Made by a program: the position numbers and the translations under genes
Shown here: positions 52,884 through 62,544 of the stretch, one piece after another
Position numbering within the stretch: position 1 is the first letter of the stretch
How the letters are laid out: every line of letters begins with the position of its first letter
From: Xenophilus aerolatus
Lineage (GTDB): Bacteria; Pseudomonadota; Gammaproteobacteria; Burkholderiales; Burkholderiaceae_C
Reading direction: 5' to 3'
Assembly: GCA_030418545.1 (NCBI GenBank)
Contig: QAIB01000001.1
Span: 1,116,001 to 1,180,000 of the forward strand
Length of the DNA: 64,000 bases
The notes under the pieces: model-generated
What the model was told of the DNA's origin: nothing
Database searches by the model: none
What the model saw: the letters and a program-made list of their open reading frames with translations, nothing else

Positions 52884-54371
52884 ATGAATCGCGAAATGTT
52901 GATGTTGGTGGATGCGATCTCGCGCGAGAAGAACGTCGAGCGCGACGTCGTCTTCGGCGCCGTGGAATCGGCGCTGGCGCAAGCCACCAAGAAGCTGTAC
53001 GCCGGCGACGTGGACATCCGCGTCGCGATCGATCGCGACAGCGGCGCCTACGAAACCTTCCGCCGCTGGCACGTCGTGCCCGACGAGGCCGGCCTGCAGC
53101 TGCCCGACCAGGAAATCCTGCTGTTCGAAGCCAAGGAAGAGGTGCCGGACATCGAGGTCGACGAGTACATCGAGGAACCCGTCGAGTCGCTGCCGATCGG
53201 CCGCATCGGCGCCATGGCCGCCAAGCAGGTGATCCTGCAGAAGATCCGCGACGCCGAGCGCGAGATGCTGCTCAACGACTTCATGTCGCGTGGCGAGAAG
53301 ATCTTCACCGGCACCGTCAAGCGCCTGGACAAGGGCGACATCATCGTGGAAGCGGGGCGCGTCGAAGGGCGCCTGCGCCGCAGCGAGATGATCCCCAAGG
53401 AGAACCTGCGCAACGGCGACCGCGTCCGCGCCATGATCATGGAAGTGGACCTGACGCTGCGCGGCGCGCCGATCATCCTCTCGCGCTCGGCGCCTGAGTT
53501 CATGATCGAGCTGTTCCGCAACGAGGTGCCCGAGATCGAGCAGGGCCTGCTCGAGATCAAGAGCTGCGCCCGCGACCCCGGCTCGCGCGCCAAGATCGCC
53601 GTGCTCAGCCACGACAAGCGGGTCGACCCGATCGGCACCTGCGTCGGCGTGCGCGGCACCCGCGTCAACGCCGTGACCAACGAGCTGGCCGGCGAGCGCG
53701 TCGACATCGTGCTGTGGTCGGAGGACCCGGCGCAGTTCGTGATCGGCGCCCTGGCCCCGGCCAACGTCAGCTCCATCGTGGTGGACGAGGAAAAGCACGC
53801 CATGGACGTGGTGGTGGACGAGGAGAACCTCGCCATCGCCATCGGCCGCGGCGGCCAGAACGTGCGCCTGGCTTCCGACCTCACCGGCTGGAAGATCAAC
53901 ATCATGGATGCCAACGAATCGGCCCAGAAGCAGGCCGAGGAAACCAGCACCATCCGCCAGCTCTTCATGGAGAAGCTGGACGTCGACGAGGAGATCGCCG
54001 ACATCCTGATCCACGAAGGCTTCACCAGCCTCGAAGAAGTGGCCTACGTGCCGATCGCCGAAATGCTCGAGATCGAGTCCTTCGACGAAGACACGGTCAA
54101 CGAGCTGCGCGCCCGAGCCAAGGACGCGCTGCTGACGATGGAAATCGCCAAGGAAGAGAGCGTCGAAAGCGTCTCGCAGGACTTGCGCGATCTCGAGGGG
54201 CTGACCCCCGACCTCATTGCCAAGCTGGCTGGCTCGGGTGTGAACACCCGTGACGACCTGGCCGACCTGGCTGTCGACGAACTCACCGAAATCACCGGCC
54301 AGAGCGCCGATGAAGCCAAGGCCCTGATCCTCAAGGCACGCGAACACTGGTTCGCGGGCTCGCCAGAGTGA
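52884..54371 (+). CDS. nusA: Transcription termination/antitermination protein NusA
   Basis: 495 residues, the E. coli length. The N-terminal RNA-polymerase-binding domain (1 to about 125) is followed by S1 (from about 137: [19 protein letters not shown]), two KH domains ([15 protein letters not shown], and [15 protein letters not shown]) and two C-terminal acidic repeats (from about 360). It binds the polymerase at pauses and boxA RNA and affects termination. AAGGAG lies upstream of the ATG. It is 30 bases after rimP. Confidence 0.98.
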   Translation: MNREMLMLVDAISREKNVERDVVFGAVESALAQATKKLYAGDVDIRVAIDRDSGAYETFRRWHVVPDEAGLQLPDQEILLFEAKEEVPDIEVDEYIEEPVESLPIGRIGAMAAKQVILQKIRDAEREMLLNDFMSRGEKIFTGTVKRLDKGDIIVEAGRVEGRLRRSEMIPKENLRNGDRVRAMIMEVDLTLRGAPIILSRSAPEFMIELFRNEVPEIEQGLLEIKSCARDPGSRAKIAVLSHDKRVDPIGTCVGVRGTRVNAVTNELAGERVDIVLWSEDPAQFVIGALAPANVSSIVVDEEKHAMDVVVDEENLAIAIGRGGQNVRLASDLTGWKINIMDANESAQKQAEETSTIRQLFMEKLDVDEEIADILIHEGFTSLEEVAYVPIAEMLEIESFDEDTVNELRARAKDALLTMEIAKEESVESVSQDLRDLEGLTPDLIAKLAGSGVNTRDDLADLAVDELTEITGQSADEAKALILKAREHWFAGSPE

Positions 54372-54395
54372 TCGCCATGGAGGCACGAACCAGAT

Positions 54396-57308
54396 ATGTC
54401 CAGCACCACCGTTGCAGAGTTCGCTCAAGAACTCAAGAAGACACCCGAAACGCTGCTTGACCAGCTGCGCAGCGCGGGCGTGACCAAATCGGCTGCGTCC
54501 GATGCCCTGACCGAGGGCGACAAGCAGGCCTTGCTCGGCCACCTCAAGGCGAGCCACGGCACGGCTGCGCCCGAGCGCAAGAAGATCACCCTGACCAAGA
54601 AGTCCACCAGCGAGATCAAGCAGGCGGACGCGATGGGGCGCGCGCGCACGATCCAGGTGGAAGTGCGCAAGAAGCGCACCTTCATCCAGCGCGACGATGC
54701 GCCGGCCGAGGCGCCCGCGCCGGCTCCCGCTGCGCCGGCGGTGCCCCAGATCGACGAGGCCGAACTGGCGCGTCGTGAGGAAGAAGCACGCCGCAACGCC
54801 GAGCTGCTGCGCCGCCAGGAAGAAGAGCTGGCCGCCAAGCGCAAGGAGCGCGAGGAGGCCGAGGCGCGCGAACGCGAAGCCGCCGATCGGGAAGAGCAGG
54901 CCGACAAGGCCCGCGAAGCCCAGGTCGAGAGGGCCCGCGCCGAAGCGGCCATGCTGAACGCCGCCGCCGAGAAGGCCCGCAACACATCGCCGAGTGCCGA
55001 AGCCGCCGCCGCTGCCGCCGCCGCCCAGGCTGCGGCAGACAAGGCCGCAGCCGAGAAGGCGGCCGCCGAGAAGGCCAAGGAAGAAGCGAAGGCGAAGGCC
55101 GCCGCGGAATCCAAGGCACGTGCCGACGAAGAAGCCGCCCGGGCCAAGGACCTCGACGAACGCCGTCGCAAGGCCCTGGCCGAGGCCGAAGCCATTCGCG
55201 CCATGATGAGTGCCCCGGCGCGCGTGCTGGTGCCGCACAAGGCGCCCGAGAAGGAAGCACCGAAGACCGCCGTCAAGGGGACGCTGCACAAGCCGGCCAC
55301 CGGGACGGGTACGGCGCGTCCTGCAGCGGGTGCCGCTGCGCCTGCGGCGCCCGGTTCGGGCAAGGAAATCAAGTCCGCGAAGACCTCTTCCGCCTGGGCC
55401 GGCGATCCGGCCAAGAAGAAGGAAATCAAGACCCGCGGCGACGCCAGCGGTGGCGTGGGCCGTGGCAACTGGCGCGGGGGTCCGCGTGGCCGCCGCGGCG
55501 GCGACCGCGACCGCGACGATTCGCACCAGCAGGCCGCACCGGTCGAGCAGCGCGTGATCGAGGTGCACGTGCCGGAAACCATCACGGTGTCCGAGCTCGC
55601 GCACAAGATGTCGATCAAGGCCTCCGAGGTGATCAAGCAGCTGATGAAGCTGGGCCAGATGGCGACCATCAACCAGTCGCTGGACCAGGACACGGCCATG
55701 ATCCTCGTGGAGGAACTGGGCCACACCGCCGTCGTGGCGGCGCTGGACGATCCGGAAGCCTTCACCGAGGAAGAAGTGCAGGGCCAGCAGGCCGAAGCGC
55801 TGCCGCGTGCGCCGGTCGTGACCGTCATGGGCCACGTCGACCACGGCAAGACCTCGCTGCTGGACTACATCCGCCGCGCCAAGGTGGCGGCGGGCGAAGC
55901 GGGCGGCATCACGCAGCACATCGGCGCCTACCACGTCGAGACGCCGCGCGGCATGATCACCTTCCTCGACACCCCCGGCCACGAGGCGTTCACCGCCATG
56001 CGTGCCCGCGGTGCGCAGGCCACCGACATCGTCATCCTGGTGGTGGCGGCCGACGACGGCGTGATGCCGCAGACCAAGGAAGCCGTCAAGCACGCGAAGG
56101 CGGCCGGCGTTCCGATCGTGGTCGCGGTCAACAAGATCGACAAGCCCGATGCCAACCCCGAACGCGTGAAGAGCGAGCTGGTGGCCGAGGAGGTCGTGCC
56201 GGAAGAATTCGGCGGCGATTCGCCCTTCGTCGAGGTCTCGGCCAAGACGGGCAAGGGCATCGACGACCTGCTCGAGCAGGTGCTGCTGCAGGCCGAAGTG
56301 CTGGAACTGAAGGCGCCGGTGGAAGCCGCCGCCAAGGGCCTGGTCATCGAAGCGCAGCTGGACAAGGGCCGCGGCCCCGTGGCCACGGTGCTGGTGCAGT
56401 CGGGCACGCTCAAGGTGGGCGACGTGGTGCTGGCCGGTTCGACCTATGGCCGCGTGCGCGCCATGATCGACGAGGACGGCAAGACCACCAAGTCGGCCGG
56501 CCCCTCGATCCCGGTCGAGATCCAGGGCCTGACCGAAGTGCCGCAGGCGGGCGACGAGTTCATGGTGATGGCCGACGAGCGCCGTGCGCGCGAGATCGCC
56601 ACCTACCGTGCCGGCAAGTTCCGCAACACGAAGCTGGCCAAGCAGCAGGCGGCGAAGCTGCAGAACATGTTCTCGGACATGACGGCCGGCGAGGTCAAGA
56701 CCCTGCCGATCATCATCAAGGCCGACGTTCAGGGCTCGCAGGAAGCGCTGTCGCAGTCGCTGCTCAAGCTCTCGACCGACGAGGTCAAGGTGCAGGTGGT
56801 GTATGCGGGCGTGGGCGGCATCAGCGAATCCGACGTCAACCTGGCGATCGCCGCCAAGGGCATCGTGATCGGCTTCAACGTGCGGGCCGATGCCGGCGCG
56901 CGCAAGCTGGCCGAAGGCAACGACGTCGACATCAAGTACTACAGCATCATCTACGACGCCGTGGACGAGCTGAAGACGGCGATGGCCGGCATGCTGGCGC
57001 CCGAGAAGCGCGAAGAGATCATCGGCCACGCCGAGATCCGCACCGTGTTCGTGGCGACCAAGATCGGCACGATTGCCGGTTCGTACGTGCTCGACGGCGT
57101 GGTCACGCGCAACGCGCACTTCCGCCTGCTGCGCGACAACATCGTGGTCTACACGGGCGAGATCGAGTCGGTCAAGCGCATGAAGGATGACGTGAAGGAA
57201 GTCCGCGAAGGCTTCGAGTGCGGTATCAAGCTGCGCAACTACAACGACATCAAGGAAGGCGACCAGCTCGAGATCTTTGAGATCAAGGAGATCGCGCGGA
57301 CGCTGTAA
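54396..57308 (+). CDS. infB: Translation initiation factor IF-2
   Basis: 970 residues. The N-terminal IF2N domain ([21 protein letters not shown]) is followed by a very long charged Ala/Glu/Lys linker (about residues 100-300) and a Gly/Arg-rich patch, then a second IF2N-like domain. The G domain has G1 GHVDHGKT at residues 479-486, DTPGHEAF and NKIDKP. Domains II-IV follow, with the end [14 protein letters not shown]. It brings initiator tRNA to the ribosome. The linker accounts for the extra length over E. coli IF-2. Confidence 0.98.
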   Translation: MSSTTVAEFAQELKKTPETLLDQLRSAGVTKSAASDALTEGDKQALLGHLKASHGTAAPERKKITLTKKSTSEIKQADAMGRARTIQVEVRKKRTFIQRDDAPAEAPAPAPAAPAVPQIDEAELARREEEARRNAELLRRQEEELAAKRKEREEAEAREREAADREEQADKAREAQVERARAEAAMLNAAAEKARNTSPSAEAAAAAAAAQAAADKAAAEKAAAEKAKEEAKAKAAAESKARADEEAARAKDLDERRRKALAEAEAIRAMMSAPARVLVPHKAPEKEAPKTAVKGTLHKPATGTGTARPAAGAAAPAAPGSGKEIKSAKTSSAWAGDPAKKKEIKTRGDASGGVGRGNWRGGPRGRRGGDRDRDDSHQQAAPVEQRVIEVHVPETITVSELAHKMSIKASEVIKQLMKLGQMATINQSLDQDTAMILVEELGHTAVVAALDDPEAFTEEEVQGQQAEALPRAPVVTVMGHVDHGKTSLLDYIRRAKVAAGEAGGITQHIGAYHVETPRGMITFLDTPGHEAFTAMRARGAQATDIVILVVAADDGVMPQTKEAVKHAKAAGVPIVVAVNKIDKPDANPERVKSELVAEEVVPEEFGGDSPFVEVSAKTGKGIDDLLEQVLLQAEVLELKAPVEAAAKGLVIEAQLDKGRGPVATVLVQSGTLKVGDVVLAGSTYGRVRAMIDEDGKTTKSAGPSIPVEIQGLTEVPQAGDEFMVMADERRAREIATYRAGKFRNTKLAKQQAAKLQNMFSDMTAGEVKTLPIIIKADVQGSQEALSQSLLKLSTDEVKVQVVYAGVGGISESDVNLAIAAKGIVIGFNVRADAGARKLAEGNDVDIKYYSIIYDAVDELKTAMAGMLAPEKREEIIGHAEIRTVFVATKIGTIAGSYVLDGVVTRNAHFRLLRDNIVVYTGEIESVKRMKDDVKEVREGFECGIKLRNYNDIKEGDQLEIFEIKEIARTL

Positions 57309-57320
57309 AACGGACACGAA

Positions 57321-57435
57321 CAGCCGTACGCGAAGGACGCGAAGATCACGCGAAGTACGCGAAAGAGAAAGTCATCTTCTTTCGAGTTCTTCGCGGTCTT
57401 CGCGAGACCTTCGCGTATTTCGCGTTCGGTTCCCG
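57321..57435. repeat. GCGAAGG hairpin element, copy C (infB / rbfA gap)
   Basis: The left arm CAGCCGTACGCGAAGG is followed by ACGCGAAGATC, ACGCGAAGT and ACGCGAAAG units. The loop is about 23 bases, and the right arm holds TTCGCGGTCTTCGCG, AGACCTTCGCG and TTTCGCGTTCGG. It is the most diverged of the three copies, but the arms still pair over about 42 bases with mismatches. It starts 12 bases after the infB stop and fills most of the 142-bp gap. Confidence 0.88.
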
Positions 57436-57450
57436 CTCCCGCTTTGCACC

Positions 57451-57831
57451 ATGCCCAAGCGCAAGTCCACCGCCCCCAACCGCGGCTTCAAGGTCGCCGA
57501 TCAGATCCAGCGCGATCTGACGGAGCTGATCGCGCGCGAGCTGAAGGACCCGCGGGTGGGCATGGTCACGCTGCAGGCGGTGGAGGTCACGCCCGATTAC
57601 GCGCACGCGAAGGTGTTCTTCAGCGTGCTCGTGGGCGATCCGCTGGAAACCCAGGAGGCGCTGAACCAGGCCGCCGGTTTCCTGCGCAACGGCCTCTTCA
57701 AGCGCCTGCACATCCACACCGTGCCCACGCTGCACTTCGTGTTCGACCGCACCACCGAGCGCGCGGCCGACATGAACGCCTTGATCGCCAAGGCCGTTTC
57801 CTCGCGTTCAAAAGACGACGACACCCCATGA
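57451..57831 (+). CDS. rbfA: 30S ribosome-binding factor RbfA
   Basis: 126 residues: [47 protein letters not shown] is the conserved KH-type core, and [22 protein letters not shown] the second signature. It aids late 16S rRNA processing and cold adaptation. It is separated from infB by hairpin element C rather than the usual short gap. The stop overlaps the truB start by 4 bases. Confidence 0.97.
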   Translation: MPKRKSTAPNRGFKVADQIQRDLTELIARELKDPRVGMVTLQAVEVTPDYAHAKVFFSVLVGDPLETQEALNQAAGFLRNGLFKRLHIHTVPTLHFVFDRTTERAADMNALIAKAVSSRSKDDDTP

Positions 57832-58808
57832 GCCCGCCATCCCGTGTCAGGGTGCAGCGGCGCCCTGTGCATGGGGTGTTGCTGCTCGACAAGCCGCTGG
57901 GTCTGTCCAGCAACCAGGCCTTGCAGAAGGCCAAGTGGCTGCTGCGCGCCGAGAAGGCGGGCCACACCGGCACGCTCGATCCACTCGCGACGGGCGTTTT
58001 GCCGCTGTGCTTCGGCGCGGCGACCAAGTTCAGCCAGCTGCACCTCGATGCCGACAAGACCTACCGCGCCGTCGCGCACCTGGGTGTGCGCACGTCCACG
58101 GGCGACGCGGAGGGCGAGGTGATCGCCGAACGTCCCGTCCAGGTGACTGCGCAGGACCTGGCGCGCGTGCAGGCGCAGTTCACCGGCCGCCTCACGCAGG
58201 TGCCGCCGATGCACAGCGCGCTCAAGAAGGACGGCAAGGCGCTGTACGAGTACGCCCGTGAAGGGGTCGAGGTCGAGCGCGCACCGCGCGAGGTCGAGAT
58301 TTACAGGCTGAAAGTGGCCGCAGCGCCCGCCAGCCCTGCGCAGCCCGCTATCGAAATCGTAGCGACCGTGAGCAAGGGCACGTACATTCGCACGCTCGGC
58401 GAGGACATCGGCGAGGCCCTGGGCTGCGGTGCGCACCTCACGGCGCTGCGCCGCACCGCCACCGGCGGCTTCGACGTGTCGCAGTGCGTCACGCTCGAGG
58501 CCCTCGAGGCGCTGCCCGAAGACGAGCGCCTGGCGCTGCTGCAGCCGGTCGAGTGCCTGGTGGCCGGCCACACGCGCGTCACGCTCGGCGCCGAGGATGC
58601 CGGCCGCTTCCTGTCCGGTGTTCGCCGCCGCGGTGCCTGGCCCGATGCTGACGCCGTCGCGGTGTTCGGCGAGCGGCCGGCGGCCTTCCTGGGCACGGCC
58701 CACGTCAGGGCCGGCGAACTGATCCCGGGGCGCTTGCTGAGCCCCCTCGAAATCCAGCAAACCCTTCTTTCGAATCCAGCGCCTCGCGAAGAGGCCCTCA
58801 CACCATGA
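57828..58808 (+). CDS. truB: tRNA pseudouridine(55) synthase TruB
   Basis: 326 residues. [15 protein letters not shown] and [17 protein letters not shown] include the catalytic Asp51 (Asp48 in E. coli), and [23 protein letters not shown] follows. A PUA-like C-terminal domain is present. It makes the T-loop pseudouridine in tRNAs. Residues about 166-179 ([14 protein letters not shown]) are encoded by a two-stem repeat element and lie in a loop before SKGTYIRT, so activity is probably kept. Overlaps both rbfA and typA by 4 bases. Confidence 0.97.
   Translation: MSPPSRVRVQRRPVHGVLLLDKPLGLSSNQALQKAKWLLRAEKAGHTGTLDPLATGVLPLCFGAATKFSQLHLDADKTYRAVAHLGVRTSTGDAEGEVIAERPVQVTAQDLARVQAQFTGRLTQVPPMHSALKKDGKALYEYAREGVEVERAPREVEIYRLKVAAAPASPAQPAIEIVATVSKGTYIRTLGEDIGEALGCGAHLTALRRTATGGFDVSQCVTLEALEALPEDERLALLQPVECLVAGHTRVTLGAEDAGRFLSGVRRRGAWPDADAVAVFGERPAAFLGTAHVRAGELIPGRLLSPLEIQQTLLSNPAPREEALTP
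58323..58363 (-). repeat. Two-stem repeat element inside truB (copy 4)
   Basis: On the plus strand GCGCCCG-N5-CCTGCGC, 5 bases, GCTAT-N7-GTAGC. This is the family spacing in reverse orientation, with two changes in the GC stem and one in the AT stem. It is in frame within truB. Confidence 0.6.
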
Positions 58809-60637
58809 CTGCAGCCAAGCAAATCCGAAACATCGCCATCATTGCGCACGTCGACCACGGCAAGACCACGATGGTCGACCAGTTGCTGCGCCAGTCCGGC
58901 ACCTTCGCCGACCACGAGAAGGTGGTCGACACGGTGATGGACAACAACGCCATCGAAAAGGAACGTGGCATCACGATCCTGGCCAAGAACTGCGCCGTGA
59001 CCTGGCAGGGCACGCACATCAACATCGTCGACACCCCCGGCCACGCGGACTTCGGCGGCGAGGTGGAACGCGCGCTGTCGATGGTCGACGGCGTGGTGCT
59101 GCTGATCGACGCCCAGGAAGGCCCGATGCCGCAGACGCGCTTCGTGACCAAGAAGGCGCTGGCCCTGGGCCTGAAGCCGATCCTGGTGGTCAACAAGGTC
59201 GACAAGCCGGGCGCCAACCCCGACAAGGTGGTGAACGCGGCCTTCGACCTGTTCGACAAGCTCGGCGCCACCGACGAACAGCTCGACTTCCCGGTGGTGT
59301 ACGCCTCGGGCATCAACGGCTGGTCCTCGCTGGAAGAGGGCGCACCCGGCGAGCAGTGGGGCCCCGACATGTCGGCCCTGTTCGACACCATCCTGAAGCA
59401 CGTCCCCTCGCAGAAGGGCGACCCGACGGCGCCGCTGCAGCTGCAGATTTCGGCCCTGGACTTCTCCACCTTCGTGGGCCGCATCGGCGTGGGCCGCATC
59501 AGCCAGGGCACCATCAAGCCGATGATGGATGTCATGGTCATGGAAGGCCCGGACGGCAAGGCCTTCAAGGGCCGCGTCAACCAGGTGCTGACCTTCCAGG
59601 GCCTAGACCGCGTGCAGGCCACCGAGGCCGGCCCCGGCGAGATCGTGCTGATCAACGGCATCGCCGACATCGGCATCGGCGTGACGGTGACCGACGTCGC
59701 CAAGCCGGCACCCCTGCCAATGCTCAAGGTCGACGAGCCGACGCTGACGATGAACTTCTGCGTCAACACCAGCCCGCTGGCCGGCCGCGAAGGCAAGTTC
59801 GTGACCAGCCGCCAGATCTGGGACCGCCTGCAGAAGGAGCTCCAGCACAACGTCGCGCTGCGCGTGAACGAGACGGACGAGGAAGGTGTATTCGAAGTGA
59901 TGGGCCGCGGTGAACTGCACCTCACCATCCTGCTGGAGAACATGCGCCGCGAGGGCTACGAGATGGCCGTGTCCAAGCCGCGCGTGGTGTTCCGCACCAT
60001 CAACGGCGAGAAGCACGAGCCCATCGAGCTGGTGACGGCCGACATCGAGGAAGGCCACCAGGGTGGCGTGATGCAGGCCCTGGGCGAGCGCAAGGGCGAA
60101 CTGGTGAACATGGAGCCGGACGGCCGTGGCCGCGTGCGCCTGGAGTACCGCATCCCGGCACGGGGCCTGATCGGCTTCACCAACGAGTTCCTGAACCTCA
60201 CGCGCGGTTCGGGCCTGATCAGCAACATCTTCGATTCCTACGAGCCGCACAAGGGCGACATCGGCGGCCGCAAGAACGGCGTGCTGATCTCGATGGACGA
60301 CGGCGAGATCTTCACCTACGCCCTGGGCAAGCTGGACGACCGCGGCCGCATGTTCGTGCGTGCCAACGACCCGGTGTACGAGGGCATGATCGTCGGGATT
60401 CACAGCCGCGACAACGACCTGGTCGTCAACGCCACTCGCACCAAGCAGCTGACCAACTTCCGCGTCAGCGGCAAGGAAGACGCGATCAAGATCACGCCGC
60501 CCATCGACCTTACGCTGGAGTACGGCGTCGAGTTCATCGAGGACGACGAACTGGTCGAGATCACGCCCAAGAGCGTGCGCCTGCGCAAGCGCTTCCTGAA
60601 GGAGCACGAGCGCAAGCGGGCCAGCCGCGAAGCCTGA
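58805..60637 (+). CDS. typA: Ribosome-associated GTPase TypA/BipA
   Basis: 610 residues, standard length. The G1 motif AHVDHGKTTMVDQLL, the GITILAKN switch I, DTPGHADFGGEVER switch II and NKVDKPGA are all present, followed by EF-G-like domains and the BipA-specific C-terminal domain (GSGLISNIFDSYEPHKGDIG). It acts in ribosome assembly and stress or low-temperature growth. It overlaps the truB stop (ATGA). Confidence 0.98.
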   Translation: MTAAKQIRNIAIIAHVDHGKTTMVDQLLRQSGTFADHEKVVDTVMDNNAIEKERGITILAKNCAVTWQGTHINIVDTPGHADFGGEVERALSMVDGVVLLIDAQEGPMPQTRFVTKKALALGLKPILVVNKVDKPGANPDKVVNAAFDLFDKLGATDEQLDFPVVYASGINGWSSLEEGAPGEQWGPDMSALFDTILKHVPSQKGDPTAPLQLQISALDFSTFVGRIGVGRISQGTIKPMMDVMVMEGPDGKAFKGRVNQVLTFQGLDRVQATEAGPGEIVLINGIADIGIGVTVTDVAKPAPLPMLKVDEPTLTMNFCVNTSPLAGREGKFVTSRQIWDRLQKELQHNVALRVNETDEEGVFEVMGRGELHLTILLENMRREGYEMAVSKPRVVFRTINGEKHEPIELVTADIEEGHQGGVMQALGERKGELVNMEPDGRGRVRLEYRIPARGLIGFTNEFLNLTRGSGLISNIFDSYEPHKGDIGGRKNGVLISMDDGEIFTYALGKLDDRGRMFVRANDPVYEGMIVGIHSRDNDLVVNATRTKQLTNFRVSGKEDAIKITPPIDLTLEYGVEFIEDDELVEITPKSVRLRKRFLKEHERKRASREA

Positions 60638-60644
60638 CCTGCCA

Positions 60645-61424
60645 ATGCGCGGCCGCGGCCTGGTTCGTTGGGGAGCAGCGTTGGGCGTCGTCATCGCAGC
60701 TGCGTTGCCGCTGGCGGCGCCCGCGCAGGACATGGCGGCGCACGTGGCGGCCGGCCAGGCCTTCGACGCGCTGCGCTCGGCGCATCCCGAACGCCTGCCG
60801 CGGCTGGCGGAGCCGGAGGCGGCCGACGCCTTGCACACCCTGGCCGATTCGTCGACCTTCCTGCCGGCGCAGTCCGGCGTCGACCTGCCGACCCTTTCGG
60901 ACGCCTGCGACCGCGCGCAGTCCGCGGTCGTGGCCTACCAGACCTTCGGTGCGTTGCAGAACGGCCAACTGGTCGCTTCGGTGGTGATCGACAACTCGGC
61001 CACCTACCAGGACGAGCTGGCGCTGCTGCAGCCCTTCGTGGCGCGCTGCATCGCCAAGCAGGTGCCGCTGGCCGAAGCCACCCTGCGCCAGATGGATCCG
61101 CGCACCGTGGCGCAACTGCGCCTGGGCGGCCTGCGGCGCGGGCAGGCCACCATCCTGCAGCTCTACGCGAGCCTGGCCACTGCGCTGCCGGACGCCCGCA
61201 TCCGCCCGGTCAACGTCGATGCGCTGCTGGTTGCGCTGGCGGAGACGGTGTCCGTGCACGTGCGGGCCCTGGCGGTGGCGGCACGGGCCGTGCCACGCGA
61301 CCTGGCCGTTGGCCAGGGACGGGAGGGCGGGCCCCGGCAGGTGAAGTGGCAGCGCATCGCCGCCGCGATGGCCGACACGCGCTGCGAAGCGCTGTGCGAA
61401 CTGGCGGCACGCAACGGTCGCTGA
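60645..61424 (+). CDS. Secreted protein of unknown function downstream of typA
   Basis: 259 residues. The signal peptide MRGRGLVRWGAALGVVIAAALPLAAPAQ precedes an all-helical region without recognised motifs. Five cysteines (DACDRAQ, VARCIAK, TRCEALCEL) suggest disulfides in the periplasm. It contains HPERLPRLAEPEAADALHTL and a NSATYQDELALLQPFV segment. It starts 8 bases after typA and is probably in the same transcript. No family recognised. Confidence 0.75.
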   Translation: MRGRGLVRWGAALGVVIAAALPLAAPAQDMAAHVAAGQAFDALRSAHPERLPRLAEPEAADALHTLADSSTFLPAQSGVDLPTLSDACDRAQSAVVAYQTFGALQNGQLVASVVIDNSATYQDELALLQPFVARCIAKQVPLAEATLRQMDPRTVAQLRLGGLRRGQATILQLYASLATALPDARIRPVNVDALLVALAETVSVHVRALAVAARAVPRDLAVGQGREGGPRQVKWQRIAAAMADTRCEALCELAARNGR

Positions 61425-61543
61425 GCCTGGCCCTGCGGGGTCGATGCAAGGCGCAATGCGGATGCCGCGCGATCGGCGTTGTCCGACAACGGCCGCGCCG
61501 CCCACCACGTTGAGCAGCGTGCCCACAACAACAGGAATCCACG

Positions 61544-61948
61544 ATGACTCCCAAGCTGTCCCTCCTCGTGCTGGCCCTGGCCGCCGCCGCGGCGCCCATC
61601 GTTGCCAGCGCCCAGGTGTCCGTCAACATCAACGTGCCCGGCGTGGTGACGGTGGCTCCGCCTCCGCCACGCATGGAGCGCATGCCCGGACCGCGCCCCG
61701 GGCAGGTCTGGGTCCCGGGCCATTGGCAATGGGCAGGCAACGCCTACGCCTGGCGCGCCGGCTACTGGCAGGCGGCCCGACCGGACTACGACTACGTGCC
61801 CGGCCGCTGGGTGGCCGCGGACGGCGGGTGGCGCTGGGTCGAGCCCGACTGGCGTCGCGGGCCGGGTCGCCATGAAGGCCCCCACGATGACGGCCCGCAC
61901 GGTGGCTACCACTGCCCGCCGGGGCAGGCGAAGAAGGGCCGGTGCTGA
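61544..61948 (+). CDS. YXWGXW-repeat secreted protein
   Basis: 134 residues. A signal peptide (SLLVLALAAAAAPIVASAQ) is followed by VSVNINVPG and then repeated Trp/Gly/Tyr units: PGQVWVPGHWQWAGN, YAWRAGYWQAAR, YDYVPGRWVAADGGWRWVEPDW. These match the YXWGXW repeat type found in proteobacterial envelope proteins. The C-terminus is His/Gly/Asp-rich (RHEGPHDDGPHGGYHC), possibly metal-binding. Function unknown. Confidence 0.85.
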   Translation: MTPKLSLLVLALAAAAAPIVASAQVSVNINVPGVVTVAPPPPRMERMPGPRPGQVWVPGHWQWAGNAYAWRAGYWQAARPDYDYVPGRWVAADGGWRWVEPDWRRGPGRHEGPHDDGPHGGYHCPPGQAKKGRC

Positions 61949-61967
61949 CAGGCAGCAGGCCGCGATT

Positions 61968-62007
61968 GCTATCGAAGTGATAGCGATAGGCGCCCGAGTG
62001 GCGGGCG
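61968..62007 (+). repeat. Two-stem repeat element, intergenic copy 2
   Basis: GCTAT-N7-ATAGC, 5 bases, GCGCCCG-N5-CGGGCG. Same layout as the copy at 43330; loops and spacer are unrelated in sequence. It lies 20 bases after the stop of the YXWGXW gene, and a separate terminator follows at 62041. Confidence 0.75.
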
Positions 62008-62040
62008 TTCTAGCCCGATTTCCTTCGAAAGGCGCGCAAA

Positions 62041-62068
62041 AAAAAGCCGACCCCGAGGTCGGCTTTTT
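62041..62068. terminator. Bidirectional terminator
   Basis: A perfect 12-bp stem, AAAAAGCCGACC/GGTCGGCTTTTT, with loop CCGA. It serves the plus-strand YXWGXW gene and the convergent minus-strand lipoprotein gene. Confidence 0.95.
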
Positions 62069-62088
62069 CCATGGACGCGGCAAGGCGC

Positions 62089-62478
62089 TCAGGGGCGCGC
62101 GACCTTCCAGGCGCCTTGCAGCATGCCGTCACCCGTACGGTCGCCGGCCTTGGCGTCCTTGGCCCAGTAGTACAGCGGCTGGCCCTTGTAGGCCCACTGC
62201 TTCTTGCCGTCGTCACGCACCACCACCGAGTAGCCGCCCATGGGCTTGGCCGACTCGGGCGCCATCAGCGGCGGCCAGTTCGTGGCGCACTGCGCATTGC
62301 AGACCGACTTGCCGCTGCCGGCGGTGTCGCGCGCGAAGGTGTAGAGCGTCATGCCCGTCGGGCCGATGAGCACGCCGTCGACGGTGCGGGTCGGCGTGTC
62401 GGGTGCCGGAGAGCTCGACATGCTGCCGCAGCCGGCAAGCAGGGCGGCGGCGAGGATCGAAGCGCTGAGCAGTTTCAT
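62089..62478 (-). CDS. Secreted-repeat lipoprotein (COG4315 / Lipoprotein_15 type)
   Basis: 129 residues. The lipobox LLAGC (Cys near residue 17) follows MKLLSASILAAA. The body has two related segments, GMTLYTFARDTAGSGKSVCNAQCATNWPPL and KQWAYKGQPLYYWAKDAKAGDRTGDG, the pattern of the family. Function is unknown; it is often found near sigma-factor/anti-sigma genes, as here. Cys-containing CNAQC may bind a metal or form a disulfide. Confidence 0.9.
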   Translation of the reverse strand: MKLLSASILAAALLAGCGSMSSSPAPDTPTRTVDGVLIGPTGMTLYTFARDTAGSGKSVCNAQCATNWPPLMAPESAKPMGGYSVVVRDDGKKQWAYKGQPLYYWAKDAKAGDRTGDGMLQGAWKVARP

Positions 62479-62544
62479 TGGATTTTCTCCTTGGTTGAAC
62501 AAAGGGCAGGGCAGTGTAGGCCGCCCGCGAAGGCGGCCCCGAGG

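Noticed and set aside
52140-57317. Very long open frames opposite nusA-infB, opposite hrpA/argA (14659-19701) and opposite the decarboxylase (31035-33524)
   Set aside because: They are antisense shadows caused by high GC and codon bias; the sense frames are unmistakable conserved proteins and the antisense products are low-complexity His/Arg/Gln/Leu strings.
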